DNA of 64,000 nt from Oasisia sp. SBJ-2009. Lineage: Eukaryota; Annelida; Polychaeta; Sabellida; Siboglinidae. The stretch is taken from positions 51,696,309 to 51,760,308 of the forward strand of contig OZ024861.1 in assembly GCA_964017155.1 (NCBI GenBank), read 5' to 3'. This document shows positions 42,735 through 62,204 of the stretch, in pieces. The stretch's first letter is position 1. Each line of letters opens with the position of its first letter. The position numbers were made by a program, and so were the translations under genes. Below the pieces are notes generated by a model. That model had not been told where the DNA came from and searched no databases. It worked only from the letters and a program-made list of their open reading frames with translations.

Positions 42735-45460
42735 GCGCATTATTGTTCTCTATTCCTGTTCTACACACTAGACTAGCTGCTCCTGTTTGTGATTCAGTAG
42801 GATGTGGCGTGTTATGCTGACCTGTTTAACAGCATAAAATGATATAACGACATAAAATGAGTTGCTATGTTTCAAACATATTATATTATATTATATTATA
42901 ATTTTTATTATCCCTAAATACAAACTAGGTATAATGATTATGGCAAGCACATGGGCACCTAGTTCTAACGCTTTTAGCCAGATAGGCAATTCCATGAATT
43001 ACGCTTTGAAGTTTACCTGGTTCCCGGAATCACGGGACAAATACAGAAAGTGGGCCGACGTACAAATGATTCAGTGCACATCCATGCAGTGCATGGGTTA
43101 AACACCCGGGGTTGTAGGCCCGAGAATACACGACTAGCCTATATTTTTTATACTACCAGCCTAGGCTGGAGAGGACGCTAGTTCACACCCGCGGGCAATG
43201 GCTTAGGGTTCTTCCGGAACATCTGAAGTCTGTAACAGAACGGTGAAGGCAGTTCGCTGGTAAATTCGCTGCGGCTTATTGATCCCAGAAACGCTAGCGT
43301 CGCTACAAACTAAACTATATCCACTATAATTACACAAAATGGAAACCATCGGAAATCCAGGAAACGAGACATCCATCAGTCGACTACGCGGAATAGGCCT
43401 ATATAAAATTATGTGTGAAGTTGAGGGGTGAACAATACCAAAATATTGAGCGAGCGTCCGTATTTTAATGCATTTACAAAAACACGTACTCATAAGCAAC
43501 ATTGTTTGCTTACAGAAAGGCCTTGGTAAGTAACTGCACAACTTTTAAAGGTGATACGATATCGGACAGAACGCCAATGCAGAGACTTTAGAAGCGGTAT
43601 AGAACGAGTAAAACGTGAATATCTTGTCACCTCCGTTGCTAGGCAGTGTTTAGCACGTTGACGTTGTAATGGTTTATAATCTTAAAGCAATATTTTAATT
43701 TAGGGAATTATAATTATTATTTCGTTTCATTCAAATAGTTCGCAATGTGCGCAATGTCACACAATGATCTAAATATCTACATTAAACAGCAGCTATTGAA
43801 AACCCCTACGTTGGCGGTACAAAGACGAATACATATTTTCTTTATTATGCATACGAAACGAATTTCCGAAACGTAATCTCACGTCACCCGCGAAAGAGAC
43901 CAGTTAGTGTTATAGATGACACTATCAGCGACACAGTTATGAGTCACAGTTTCCGGTACATCTCCAATCTCAGAAGGGGAAACGTTCAACCCCAAATATT
44001 ATACATCTAGTTGTGGACCAACGTATAACTGACGTGGATTGTATATTAGCGGCTTAGAGTGTTAAAAAGCAAACAAATCAAATCCGCTCAACCAGTGTTA
44101 ATTCATAATCAATATTAACATTGACCTTACTTCTTGATTAACATACCTTTTATATGTTTTACGACATAATCTATAGGGTCTATGTTGCACAGATTGTTAG
44201 GAATTGTTACCATAATCACGATTGTTGGGCGTTTCGTGGTGTTTTATTAGAACGATTAACACAGGAATACATTTAGAACGTTGAAACTAAGTAGGATATT
44301 ACCCATCCATATTACTTGCTAACAACCCGGCGGCCCAAGCACCCGATACTAGACTAGTGCGTCAATGGCAGCTTGTCTGTGGACGAAATCTGACGCCATT
44401 TCCTGCCAAGAGTGGTAGCGTAGCAGCTGTGTGTAGTTAAAGTAATCATTTGCGAGAGATTACGATGACGTAGTCTACCGTCATACGTAGCGATAACGTA
44501 GCCAGTTGTAAGCAGAATGTTAACAAACTTTGGCAACTACACTAACACCTCACCAGAACGTTTTTTGATTAAACAATGTTAGTACTGAAAGGTTGGCTAA
44601 GTCGCGTTTCTCCATTACTATTTATTGCTAGTTTCACATAGTTTTAGGGTATTAAGTATCACACTTGCAATCCGTGTCGAATTTGGTAAATTCCAACTGC
44701 TCTCAACAGCACTAGTGATAATGAATTATTATCTAAATCCGTATTATTTCAGAACCAATACACTCTGTATCGTCATTAGAGCACCCAGTTTTTATATGGT
44801 ACCGGTTATAATAATCATAGGCCCTGCAAATAATATATTTATTGCATTTTATGGTTACACCTTTAAATCATGGTGGTGTTTACTCATGACGTCATCGGAC
44901 ACGTGTTCAGCCAGTTATGACGTCAAATAGGGCTGACACTACAGAAGCAGTCAGCTGCTGCCACCTGGTGGCTACCGTGTAAACCATATCAGGGGCCATT
45001 TCAAAACCAACCGAGGACATTTGCATGAACAGTGGGACTGTGCCATTACTTGTGAATGGACGGGACTGTATAATCAAGGTGGTTGTGTCTATCTTTTTCA
45101 TGTCAATTGAAGGTAACACTTCCCAGGAAAAGGAGCAGCCTCTACAAATAAATTATTGCAATATTGTGTGAAGGTAATTTTATCGGACATTGAAAAAGTG
45201 CCCAGCAAGTATGTAGGCTAAGGTTTTGTAATTTGTCCGTCAGGGAGTAAACTGTAAAGTTCTTTGAGTTCTAAGAATGAATACTGAGCTGTATCATCAC
45301 ACTGCAATATCTGTCTGTCTCAGTTTCAGTGAACACAATCTCTTCACACGCCGACACAATCCTCTACATTCCCTAACTCGCGTGTTGTCTTTTATCCTTC
45401 GGCTGTCATGGTAGCTTCCGAATCGTAGATTTTTGCATATTCCCAACCCCAGTCCCTGCC
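42735..45460. other. Intergenic, no gene recognised
   Basis: Contains a short ttatattatatta tract at about 42878 and TGACGTCA-like sites around 44886-44928. Short stop-free stretches (for example 43203-43541 and 44907-45119, minus) have no domain or splice support. Confidence 0.4.
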
Positions 45461-45468
45461 TGAGTGGG

Positions 45469-45605
45469 TTACAACGGGGCTGACCCATTCAGCAGTAGCT
45501 TCCTGACGGCCTCCTTGTACAGACACACTGTCGACAGGTCCTCTCCCTCGTCGTGGACCCGTGTCACGGCGTCTCGGTACTCCGCCACCAGGGGCAGGGT
45601 CACGA
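45469..45605 (-). CDS. Putative last coding exon of an unidentified gene
   Basis: Minus strand reads EVVTLPLVAEYRDAVTRVHD, then EGEDLSTVCLYKEAVRKLLL and NGSAPL, with TAA at 45471-45469. The sequence looks like a globular, helical C-terminus (amphipathic, mixed charge) and GC content is higher than in the flanks. I do not recognise the family. The first 11-12 codons are the ones repeated in the adjacent 40-bp array. The splice acceptor is unclear because each array unit offers an ACAG; the nearest one leads into an in-frame TGA in this copy. Confidence 0.4.
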
Positions 45606-46462
45606 CCTCTCACTCTGTACTCCACCACCAGGGGCAGGGTCACGACCTCTCTCTCTCTGTACTCCGCCACCAGGGGCGGGTTCACGACCTCTCCCTCTGT
45701 ACTCCGCCACCAGGGGCGGGTTCACGACCTCTCACTCTGTACTCCGCCACCAGGGGCGGGTTCACGACCTCTCCCTCTGTACTCCGCCACCAGGGGCAGG
45801 GTCACGACCTCTCCCTCTGTACTCCCCCACCAGGGGCAGGGTCACGACCTCTCCCTCTGTACCCCGCCACCATGGGCAGGGTCACGACCTCTCACTCTGT
45901 ACTCCGCCACCAGGGGCAGGGTCACGACCTCTCCCTCTGTACTCCCCCACCAGGGGCAGGGTCACGACCTCTCCCTCTGTACTCCGCCACCAGGGGCAGG
46001 GTCACGACCTCTCTCTCTCTGTACTCCGCCACCAGGGGCGGGTTCACGACCTCTCCCTCTGTACTCCGCCACCAGGGGCGGGTTCACGACCTCTCACTCT
46101 GTACTCCGCCACCAGGGGCGGGTTCACGACCTCTCCCTCTGTACTCCGCCACCAGGGGCAGGGTCACGACCTCTCCCTCTGTACTCCCCCACCAGGGGCA
46201 GGGTCACGACCTCTCCCTCTGTACCCCGCCACCAGGGGCAGGGTCACGACCTCTCACTCTGTACTCCGCCACCAGGGGCAGGGTCACGACCTCTCCCTCT
46301 GTACTCCCCCACCAGGGGCAGGGTCACGACCTCTCCCTCTGTACTCCGCCACCAGGGGCAGGGTCACGACCTCTCTCTCTCTGTACTCCGCCACCAGGGG
46401 CAGGGTCACGACCTCTCCCTCTGTACTCCGCCACCAGGGGCAGGGTCACGACCTCTCCCTCT
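45580..46462. repeat. 40-bp minisatellite, about 22 copies
   Basis: Plus-strand unit actccgccaccaggggcagg plus gtcacgacctctccctctgt (40 bp), with some units 42 bp (extra ct). Variants (gggcggg/gggcagg, cact/ccct, cccc/ccgc) recur in the same order in two halves, suggesting block duplication. On the minus strand the unit encodes the EVVTLPLVAEYR segment of the neighbouring exon. The plus-strand frames of about 320-360 codons are artefacts of the period. Confidence 0.96.
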
Positions 46463-46559
46463 GCTGGAGTCGACGTATTTTGGGATCTTTGTTGTGTCGA
46501 CCGGAGGTCTCTGTCAAACAAAAGGATGATTTGTTTCTTGAGACGGAGCTTGTGATTTA

Positions 46560-46953
46560 GTCGTGAATGTATGCGACAGAAGCATTCCGTTTTCCTGTTA
46601 ATCACAACAGCAATGTTACAGGTTTCACACATCAGTGGAATTAGCCTCATATTTTTTCTTATTAAGTTTACTGAACTTGTTTTAATTATGAAGCCAATTT
46701 GAGGAGATGCAATATAGGAATTTTGCTTAGAATAAAATCATCACCAGTTAACCAGTCCTGTTTTAAACAGCTGGTTAAATGAAGGCAACTAATGTTGAGA
46801 TGACGGGAAACATGGAAAGACCAAATAAAAAATTAGTAGTCCCCATTTTTGTTGGACAAATTTAATAAACGTCAAATGGGTGTTGTATATATCCCCGTAT
46901 TATATTACAATAACGTAGTATTGTTTGTGTGTATATCATTTTGTGTGTATATA

Positions 46954-46955
<2 letters not shown>
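46560..46955. other. Intergenic or intron, nothing recognised
   Basis: If the 45.5-kb exon is real, this would be its upstream intron on the minus strand. No exon is supported. Confidence 0.35.

Positions 46956-47027
<72 letters not shown>
46956..47027. repeat. (TG)n microsatellite
   Basis: About 36 uninterrupted GT dinucleotides. Confidence 0.97.
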
Positions 47028-47028
<1 letters not shown>

Positions 47029-47029
47029 C

Positions 47030-48085
47030 TGTATCGTTTATTGAGCATACCTGTGAGCATGCATGCGCATGTTAAATGTGGATTTATTTTATGACATACG
47101 TGGATAAATTAATTATTTCAAGCTATGTTGATGCAGAATAATTACTTTTGTTTTTCATTATTAAATATTTGTGTGAATATAATCAGCAGCACTGCATACT
47201 TACTATTCAAGGTTGTTGTTTTAGGTTCTTCTAAATGCCTGATGTATATTGAAATTATGTGTACGTGTAATTTGTTATGTAATAGATGTAAACTCTTTAT
47301 AATTCCTTTAAATCCTTTAAATCCTCATTTGGTCATGTCAACAAATCTCGGGTCATTCCATGTGTAAGTCTATTAAAATGTACAAGTAGTTACCATCTTT
47401 GGCTATTTTGACATATTTGATCCTATTCTAATTTTCTAGACGTGCAATATTAATGGTGGAGGCATCATTAATTGTCTGATATCATTATGAATAGAAAGGA
47501 AAACAAAATCTCACACAGCCGATTGTTTTTAAAACTATGATCAATCATTCGCCTAAATTGCTATCCAAAGTTAAACTCCTAAAGATTGCATTTTGTAAGA
47601 ATATGCAGACTTAACATAACCCATTTAATGAAATAAAGAAGTTATACCAACTTATTTGTGTTTAGTTGCTATGAAAATGCCACATGTAGTGTTGTACATC
47701 TTCTCCCAGTACACATTTAAAGTACCGAGTCATTTTTGAATAAGTAGTAAGTGGTGTCACCTTTGATAAATACACGAAGGGTTGTGTTGCATGCAAGACA
47801 GTTGAAATCCTTGGTAATAACATGTAAATATCATGTATTTGAACAAAATACATAATTCGTTTTAATTGTATTTAATGCACATGTAGTACCGCTGCCTAGA
47901 TGAATTATAATTAGGCAACGGCAGAGTAAATATAGGGGATCAACTAAGAGGATAACTTACGTAGTACGGCGTAATATAATTATAAACCAACACATTATAT
48001 CAAACTCGTCAGGCGCAATCTTTATTATATAATCGAAATAATAAATGTAATAAAACAACAATAAAGTATAATTCAAATAAAAGTA
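47030..48085. other. Intergenic, AT-rich, nothing recognised
   Basis: No supported gene or repeat. Confidence 0.4.
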
Positions 48086-48090
48086 CAAAT

Positions 48091-48220
48091 CACGTGCCAC
48101 GTGGCTACGTACAAATTGTTTCCCTGAACCAACTCTCACAATCCAAGTCTCTCCAACTCCACGTGTCGAACTATAATCGTTATGATACCATTTAATTTAT
48201 CATAACCACGTGTCCACGTG
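48091..48220. promoter_or_regulatory. Cluster of five CACGTG E-boxes
   Basis: CACGTG at 48091, 48098, 48160, 48207 and 48215, two of the gaps being 1-2 bp (CACGTGCCACGTG; CACGTGTCCACGTG). Consensus for bHLH factors (Myc/USF/MITF/CLOCK type). No adjacent coding exon is recognised. Confidence 0.4.
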
Positions 48221-48233
48221 TAAATTACATAGA

Positions 48234-49265
48234 TTAACCTCTTAAGCCCTGAGTTTCTGAGGGCCTCAACACTATGACCAGACATGGCTTCACATAATGA
48301 ACCATATCGTAAAAACTGTTCATCACAATTACATAAAAGTATATATAATCTGAACCAGAAAGGAATTATCTATACACCGATATACACATCATTGTTGTAT
48401 GACTAACTGAAACTAATTAATACATAATTTACATATATAAAAATCCAAAATGGCCGACAATATACATGAAAATCAGTTTTGTTTTGTTGATTCCTCCATA
48501 ATTATAAGCAATTATTTTCTCACTTATTATATCATTGCAATATATAATATGTCGTCAATGAGAACCACAAAATCTAACATTCATACATCAACTGGGTTCT
48601 GTTTTATGTCACTCAGGAAGTTGGTTCTGTTTTTCTCAAATCAGGATTGAAATATTACATACTGCAAATGACACTGCCATCACAAGTGCTATGTGGAATA
48701 TAGCACATGCAAGTACATAGCAAAATTATATTGTGTAAATCAGAATACATTTGCCAACACATGGTCATCAAAATTATTGTGGCATGACTACAAAAGATAT
48801 TGAAAATAATCAGAATATTATTTATGTCAACACACCAGACAAGAAACAAGATGGACGATAAGATACATCACAATCAGTTTTATTTTGTGGCTAATGCGCA
48901 ATTATTTGACAGCTCAGAATCGAGAGAAATATCGCCGATGTCAAACACGGCTGTCAACATAGCTGCTGCTTTTCACATTTTCATCCAAATAATCGGACAT
49001 GCTAACTAAACAATTGCAATTCTTGCTCATGAACATCGCTAACATAAATAGTGAAACATCTACGATCGACTGCTGATTTGATTTTGCTAGAAAGTACCGT
49101 TTTTCTTGATATATATATGCAAACATGGTGTCAAACTTTCAGGAAAATCTTCTATCTACATCCGGGTATAATTTGACGATGTTTCTGCGAAAAACGAGTG
49201 ACATCTAGCGATTATAGTACAAAACCAAAACCCGAAATTTCGGTGTTCAGGATCCAAGAGGTTAA
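48234..49265. mobile_element. Putative TTAA-flanked (piggyBac-like) non-autonomous element
   Basis: The left end reads TTAA-CCTCTTAAGCCCTGA and the right end, reverse-complemented, TTAA-CCTCTTGGATCCTGA, matching at 11 of 15 positions after the TTAA. TTAA target duplication is diagnostic of piggyBac-type transposons. Inside, atacatgaaaatcagttttg (about 48462) has a diverged second copy near 48863. No transposase frame is present. Confidence 0.4.
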
Positions 49266-49365
49266 TAATATTTTTATGTACGATCAATACTAAAAAGGGT
49301 ACATACGTAGAACTAAAATCATTCATGTCAAATTTGTCGTATAACGCTGCGAGGGTTGGAAAAAA

Positions 49366-49450
49366 TCTAGATTATTTCGAATAAATCGAATTTTTTTCGA
49401 TTAAATCGGATTGTTTCGTTTAATTCGATTTACTCGATTTTTTCAACAGT
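49366..49450. repeat. TCGATT/AATCGA-rich simple sequence
   Basis: Repeated, self-complementary aatcga/tcgatt motifs; weaker similar sequence at 49620-49695. Confidence 0.6.
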
Positions 49451-49699
49451 CTCACAATCATAAGAAATAATTTGTAATTCGGAAAATAAATAAAAGTATG
49501 GCATATCATAATAATATACCTAATAGACAGAACATTTCATTCTTAGCATTTCTAAAGAATACAGTTAAATCAACTGGTAGTAACACGCAACATAAGCATA
49601 AATTCTAGATAATCTGAAAAAAATCAATATCTTGATTTTTTCATGTTGATTAAATCAATGATTTCATCGATGATTTAATCAATTTAATTAAATCAACGC

Positions 49700-50140
49700 C
49701 AATCCTGAACGCTGCCCTTTACAGTCACACATTTTTGTGATAAATTAATGTATGTAGGATATTGTTGCTATTCACTATTCAATATACATGTCATCTTGCA
49801 CATACATACAAGGATGAGGCAAGAACATGCACATATACTTGTGTCTATAGTATGGTCCTTGGATTAAGACATTTGAAAACCGACTTACATTACATTCATA
49901 TTATGCCACTTATAAAGTAAAAATTACAAAATATATAAAACCTGTATGTAGATTACTCGGAACGAGAAACTATCAATTTTGAAATGACTGCCCCCAAACA
50001 GGGACCGAGTTGTCTAAAAATCGGGCCCGATGTATGTCTCGAACAGGACCGAGTTGACAGGTCGGCCGACATGCCTGGCACTGGTCCGTCTGTCCCGGCC
50101 ATGGCAACTGGTCAGTTACGGCCAATCATATGAAAGCTAC
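49700..50140. other. Intergenic, nothing recognised
   Basis: No supported gene. Confidence 0.4.
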
Positions 50141-50199
50141 CATGCTACGCAGTATTCCGAGATTGACCGTCCCATCTCGGAATTCCGAAAGATTCCGAA

Positions 50200-50440
50200 A
50201 CGGGCAAAGATGGCGGACGTCCAATCTCGAGATTGACAATTATTCCGAGACTGGATGTAACACCCATCCCCACAACGTGCGTCCACAGAATGCGGATGGT
50301 TTTGCCCTGGAGCTGCACTTCGTTTTGCGTTGGGGCATCTCCCTCCAACAAGTCAATTACTGGTCGTAACTCGCTGTCAACCAGCCGGGAAACTACGACA
50401 TCTTCGGATGTGGCCTGAGTGACGGAAGTGGCATTCGCCG
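50200..50440 (-). pseudogene. Ty3/gypsy pol (pre-integrase) remnant
   Basis: Minus strand reads VVSRLVDSELRPVIDLLEGD, then GKTIRILW. This resembles the stretch before the gypsy integrase zinc finger (DPELRPVI.WLE...; ...TK.LW.QWD.L). Only about 60 residues are recognisable; no catalytic residues. Confidence 0.4.
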
Positions 50441-50530
50441 TTGAAAATACGGGAGATTGGTTCTGCGCGGGAGACCGGGAGATTTGATGTAATTGCGGGA
50501 GTCTCCCGCCGAATGCGGGAGACTTAACAG
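50440..50530. repeat. CGGGAGA-rich inverted repeat
   Basis: cgggaga/tctcccg motifs recur four to five times, including a perfect 7-1-7 palindrome gcgggagtctcccgc at 50495-50509. Similar to ends of common MITE families in marine invertebrates, but not assignable. Confidence 0.5.
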
Positions 50531-50600
50531 TGCTCAATTTTTAGCACTGAGATCGTCTCAAGGTTTATTTTCTTATAGTGCAGTTTTCTCCCCAAACTAG
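50528..50600 (-). mobile_element. Solo LINE 3'-end fragment
   Basis: gcactgagatcgtctcaagg with following ttattttct...gcagttttct closely parallels 62208-62262, the 3' end of the LINE relic there. Likely a severely 5'-truncated copy of the same family. Confidence 0.45.
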
Positions 50601-50914
50601 ACACTGGGACATGTAATCAATGGCGTAGCCAGTGGGAGCCAGAGGAGCCGTGGCCCCCATACCTGCCACATGATACGGATTACCCGTATCCGATACGGGT
50701 TTTGGCGTTTTTTTAAAGTGATACGGCCCTACTCCGTTTTGATACGGATTTTAACTATATTTATGGCGAAATTATTTTAAACCACATTATGTCCTTGTAT
50801 GCGTCACAAAACTATATAGCATAATGGAATAATCGTTTATTGTTAGTGACTAAGTAAATCGATTCGAAACAAACGAACTAAACCACCGATTAGTTTATTG
50901 TAGCGCGTAATAGA

Positions 50915-50917
<3 letters not shown>

Positions 50918-50991
<74 letters not shown>
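50918..50991. repeat. (TA)n microsatellite
   Basis: Pure TA run, about 35 copies. Confidence 0.97.
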
Positions 50992-50993
<2 letters not shown>

Positions 50994-50999
50994 CCACAT

Positions 51000-52575
51000 G
51001 TTTAACTTGCCCAGACTCAATATGAATAATGATTAAACTATTTTACTAGTTGCATAGAAGGACACAAACACGTCACAAGTGATCCATCGTACCTTTATTT
51101 CTGTAAACTGTGCACACATCGATCTTCATTCATATTGCATTTCAATGCAACGTACACTCAATAAAGCATGATAATATTATAGTGTTCTCATCTCACCTGG
51201 TGACGCACCAATGGCACCAACACTTACATCAACCATTGAGCAACAAACAAACGACAGCGTCTTTCCCCATTACAAAATATTGATGTGTCCAGTTTCATTA
51301 GCACAGTAGCTGCCTTGGAAGGTACGTGAATCATTATTTTGTATTTGTAAGCGTGCGACCTTGGATATTAGCTTAACAAATTAAAACACTTAAATAAAGA
51401 AATCTTGTTTAATTAGTCCGCCAATCGGAATACCATAAAACAATCGTCCAAAGAAGAAAGCAATATATGGCCAGAGTGCTTCGGTGACTAAGAGTTGACT
51501 CCGGTGAAAGCCAGCTGATATACAATATAAAGGTGTGTGATGTTGTCATGACATGTTGTTTCACTACCGTCTATCATAAAAGATAGGTAGTTGTTAAATT
51601 ATCAACCCCTCTGTTTCAAGACAGCGAAACTGTGAAAGTAACACAGTCGGCATGATACCAGCAATAGACCACTGCTATTAGATACCCTGCTTAGTGCGGT
51701 AGTTTTGGTCATTCACAAATAGAGTGACATGATTTGCTTCAAACGTTTCCACGTCAGCATACATGAACTAATGCATTTTTCATCTGAAAAACCTTTTGAG
51801 AAAACATTAACGCACATCATCAGAGTAATAGCAAAGTTAAACGTGTTTCAATTTTACCCATCACCAGTGCGAATTAACACAATTGTTGGCAAACTATAAT
51901 AACCGAAGCTCTGTTTAAATATCACACGCAGCGGTAAATGCAAACAAAGCAGTACAAACGTGTCTAACTTGAACAGACGACGATACGCTCGCAAGTCAGA
52001 GATGGTATATACACGCACTAGAAGTGTCATATATGTGGACTGTGTAGAAATTAGTCGAATTATATATTACTAGTAACTAACTTTGCAGCTCGCGACCGCA
52101 CGACCATTAAGAACAGTGCTGACCGACGTCACACCCCAACCCAATTCAAAAACGAAAACTTTACTCCAAGGAATCCCAATGTCGTTGCCCATTCAACCAT
52201 TCTCAAGAGCAGCCAGCGGAATTAAAAACATTATATGCTTATTTACAGTTATTGAGCATTATATATAAACCTCTTCAAGTACATACTAACACGAAAACGG
52301 CCCAAATACTCATATGTTCGTCAGTATTAACGTTTCGCAACACATTCTTCCTCAAAAACAAATAGCGCGAAAGACAAAATCACGATAAAGGAAACTGGAG
52401 AATAATTAACCTTTTGATTTTCAGCACCATTTGTTTTCTATAATGCCACTTTTCACACGTACTGAAGATGACAAACAACATAGAAACAACAACGTGCATA
52501 ATATCGCTTACCAAAATTATAGTGTGTATACATCACCACGAACATATGCTTATTCATTCATAATTTTCATACATA
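51000..52575. other. Intergenic, nothing recognised
   Basis: The phrase accagtgcgaattaac occurs at about 51863 and again at about 52659 (plus strand), hinting at a dispersed repeat. No gene is supported. Confidence 0.4.

Positions 52576-52579
<4 letters not shown>

Positions 52580-52632
<53 letters not shown>
52580..52632. repeat. (TA)n microsatellite
   Basis: Pure AT/TA run. Confidence 0.97.
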
Positions 52633-52633
<1 letters not shown>

Positions 52634-53155
52634 TTTATGTATATTTAAAATTCACCCACCACCAGTGCGAATTAACGGATTTTTAAAATCTCGATATAGA
52701 AATACAATATTTCAATCATAATTATAGATGCGTGAGTACGCCATGGCTTTTCCGCGCACCATTCATATACAGACGTGATGTTTACTGCAAAACACCATGT
52801 ATGAGTTCAACACTTACTTTCGACCCTCCCATGTCGAGACTACGATACGTAGTAGGGCTATCAGAACCACACACACGAGTTTTCTAAACTCACACCGTAC
52901 CACAAGCCCACCAATACACTTTGCACAATAGTAGTTTAGTCGAAAGACAAAACACAGAAAGAACACGAACATGGAACCACCTATCCCATTATACGCGATG
53001 ACAACAGCAGTTACTCGTACATAGGATAAACAAAAACTTCCTGGCCAAACCCTAGCTGAGCGGGAGACCATTGTCTGGCCACAGATAGTGTCCGTGGAGA
53101 ATAGATCTGGTGAAAGAGGAAAGACAAAAGGAAAACAGATAATTTTTTACATCAG

Positions 53156-53213
53156 CGAGAAAAAGAGAGATAGATAGATAGATAGTGACAGAGATAGAAA
53201 GAGAGAGAGACAG

Positions 53214-53288
<75 letters not shown>

Positions 53289-53311
53289 CAGAGACAGAGA
53301 CAGAGAGAGAC

Positions 53312-53398
<87 letters not shown>

Positions 53399-53645
53399 GA
53401 CAGAGACAGAGACAGAGACAGAGACAGAGACAGAGACAGAGACAGAGACAGAGACAGAGACAGAGACAGAGACAGAGACAGAGACAGAGACAGAGACAGA
53501 GACAGAGACAGAGACAGAGACAGAGACAGAGACAGAGACAGAGACAGAGACAGAGACAGAGACAGAGACAGAGACAGAGACAGAGAGAGGGAGGGAGGGA
53601 GGGAGGAAGGGAGGCAGGGAGGGAGGGAGGTAGAGAGAGAGAGAT
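53156..53645. repeat. Compound (GA)n-(TA)n-(GAGACA)n-(GGGA)n block
   Basis: Successive tracts: gata, ga, gagaca, ta (53314-53360), ga, then about 30 copies of gagaca (53396-53585), then gggagggagg. The long Ser/Val frame on the minus strand is an artefact. Confidence 0.96.
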
Positions 53646-53758
53646 CCTATAAGATCCATCAACTGATACGTAAGAGAGCGAGGCCCTTACATTTCTTTAT
53701 CGCGACGGTTAATCGACCGGAATATCCATCGCTGGTCTCACACGAATTTAGTCTCGAA

Positions 53759-53764
53759 TTTATT
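53759..53764 (-). promoter_or_regulatory. Candidate poly(A) signal
   Basis: AATAAA on the minus strand about 480 bp past the stop of the VWD-EGF-cadherin gene. Plausible transcript end, unverified. Confidence 0.35.
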
Positions 53765-53786
53765 GACCTTACCGACTTTTGAATGC

Positions 53787-54160
53787 TATCCGTGTGGTGT
53801 TAAACAATGCTGCTACCTCACGGATACTAATTAATCCTGTCGTATTTCCTATTTGATAAACAACTCAAAATTTGCATTTTTATTTGTTGTTCTGTTAATA
53901 TAAGTTAACTTTTGAATAGTTTTTACAAGACGACTTTATCTGATAAAAAGATACCCTTTTTTAATGTGTATGTTATCCGTGTGGGGGTAAACGGTGCTGC
54001 CGCCTCACGGATACTGCTTAATCCTGGCGTAATTCCTACTTTATAAACAACTGCAAATTTGTATTTGTTATTTCTGTTGTGTTAATGTAAATTTAATTTT
54101 GAATAGTTTTTCCAATACAGCATTATCTGATAAAAAGGTATCCTTATTTAATGTGTCATT
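53787..54160. repeat. Two-copy 187-bp tandem duplication
   Basis: tatccgtgtgg...cctcacggatac...gataaaaagatacc at 53787 recurs at 53974 with about 85% identity. Just downstream of the VWD-EGF-cadherin gene's stop, so probably in its 3'UTR. The motif cctcacgga also occurs inside that gene's last codons (54284-54292). Confidence 0.85.
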
Positions 54161-54240
54161 TCAAATTCGGCCTGAGACCCAATCAGCGTCTCTACCCTAA
54201 TCTGGGTTAAGGCCGCCCTGGCGGTTACACGAGCAGGCCA

Positions 54241-62136
<7,896 letters not shown>

Positions 62137-62204
62137 CTGCCCGTCAACAACAATCATCTTAGCTTACCTCAAGATTTACCTCAAGACCGGTCAACAGTTG
62201 CCCA

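Noticed and set aside
45464..46560. Long plus-strand frames (320-363 codons) over the 40-bp array
   Set aside because: Period 40 leaves all frames open; composition is that of the repeat. The biologically plausible reading is the minus-strand exon.
53147..53662. Ser/Val-rich 171-codon frame
   Set aside because: Translation of the GAGACA and GA microsatellite block.
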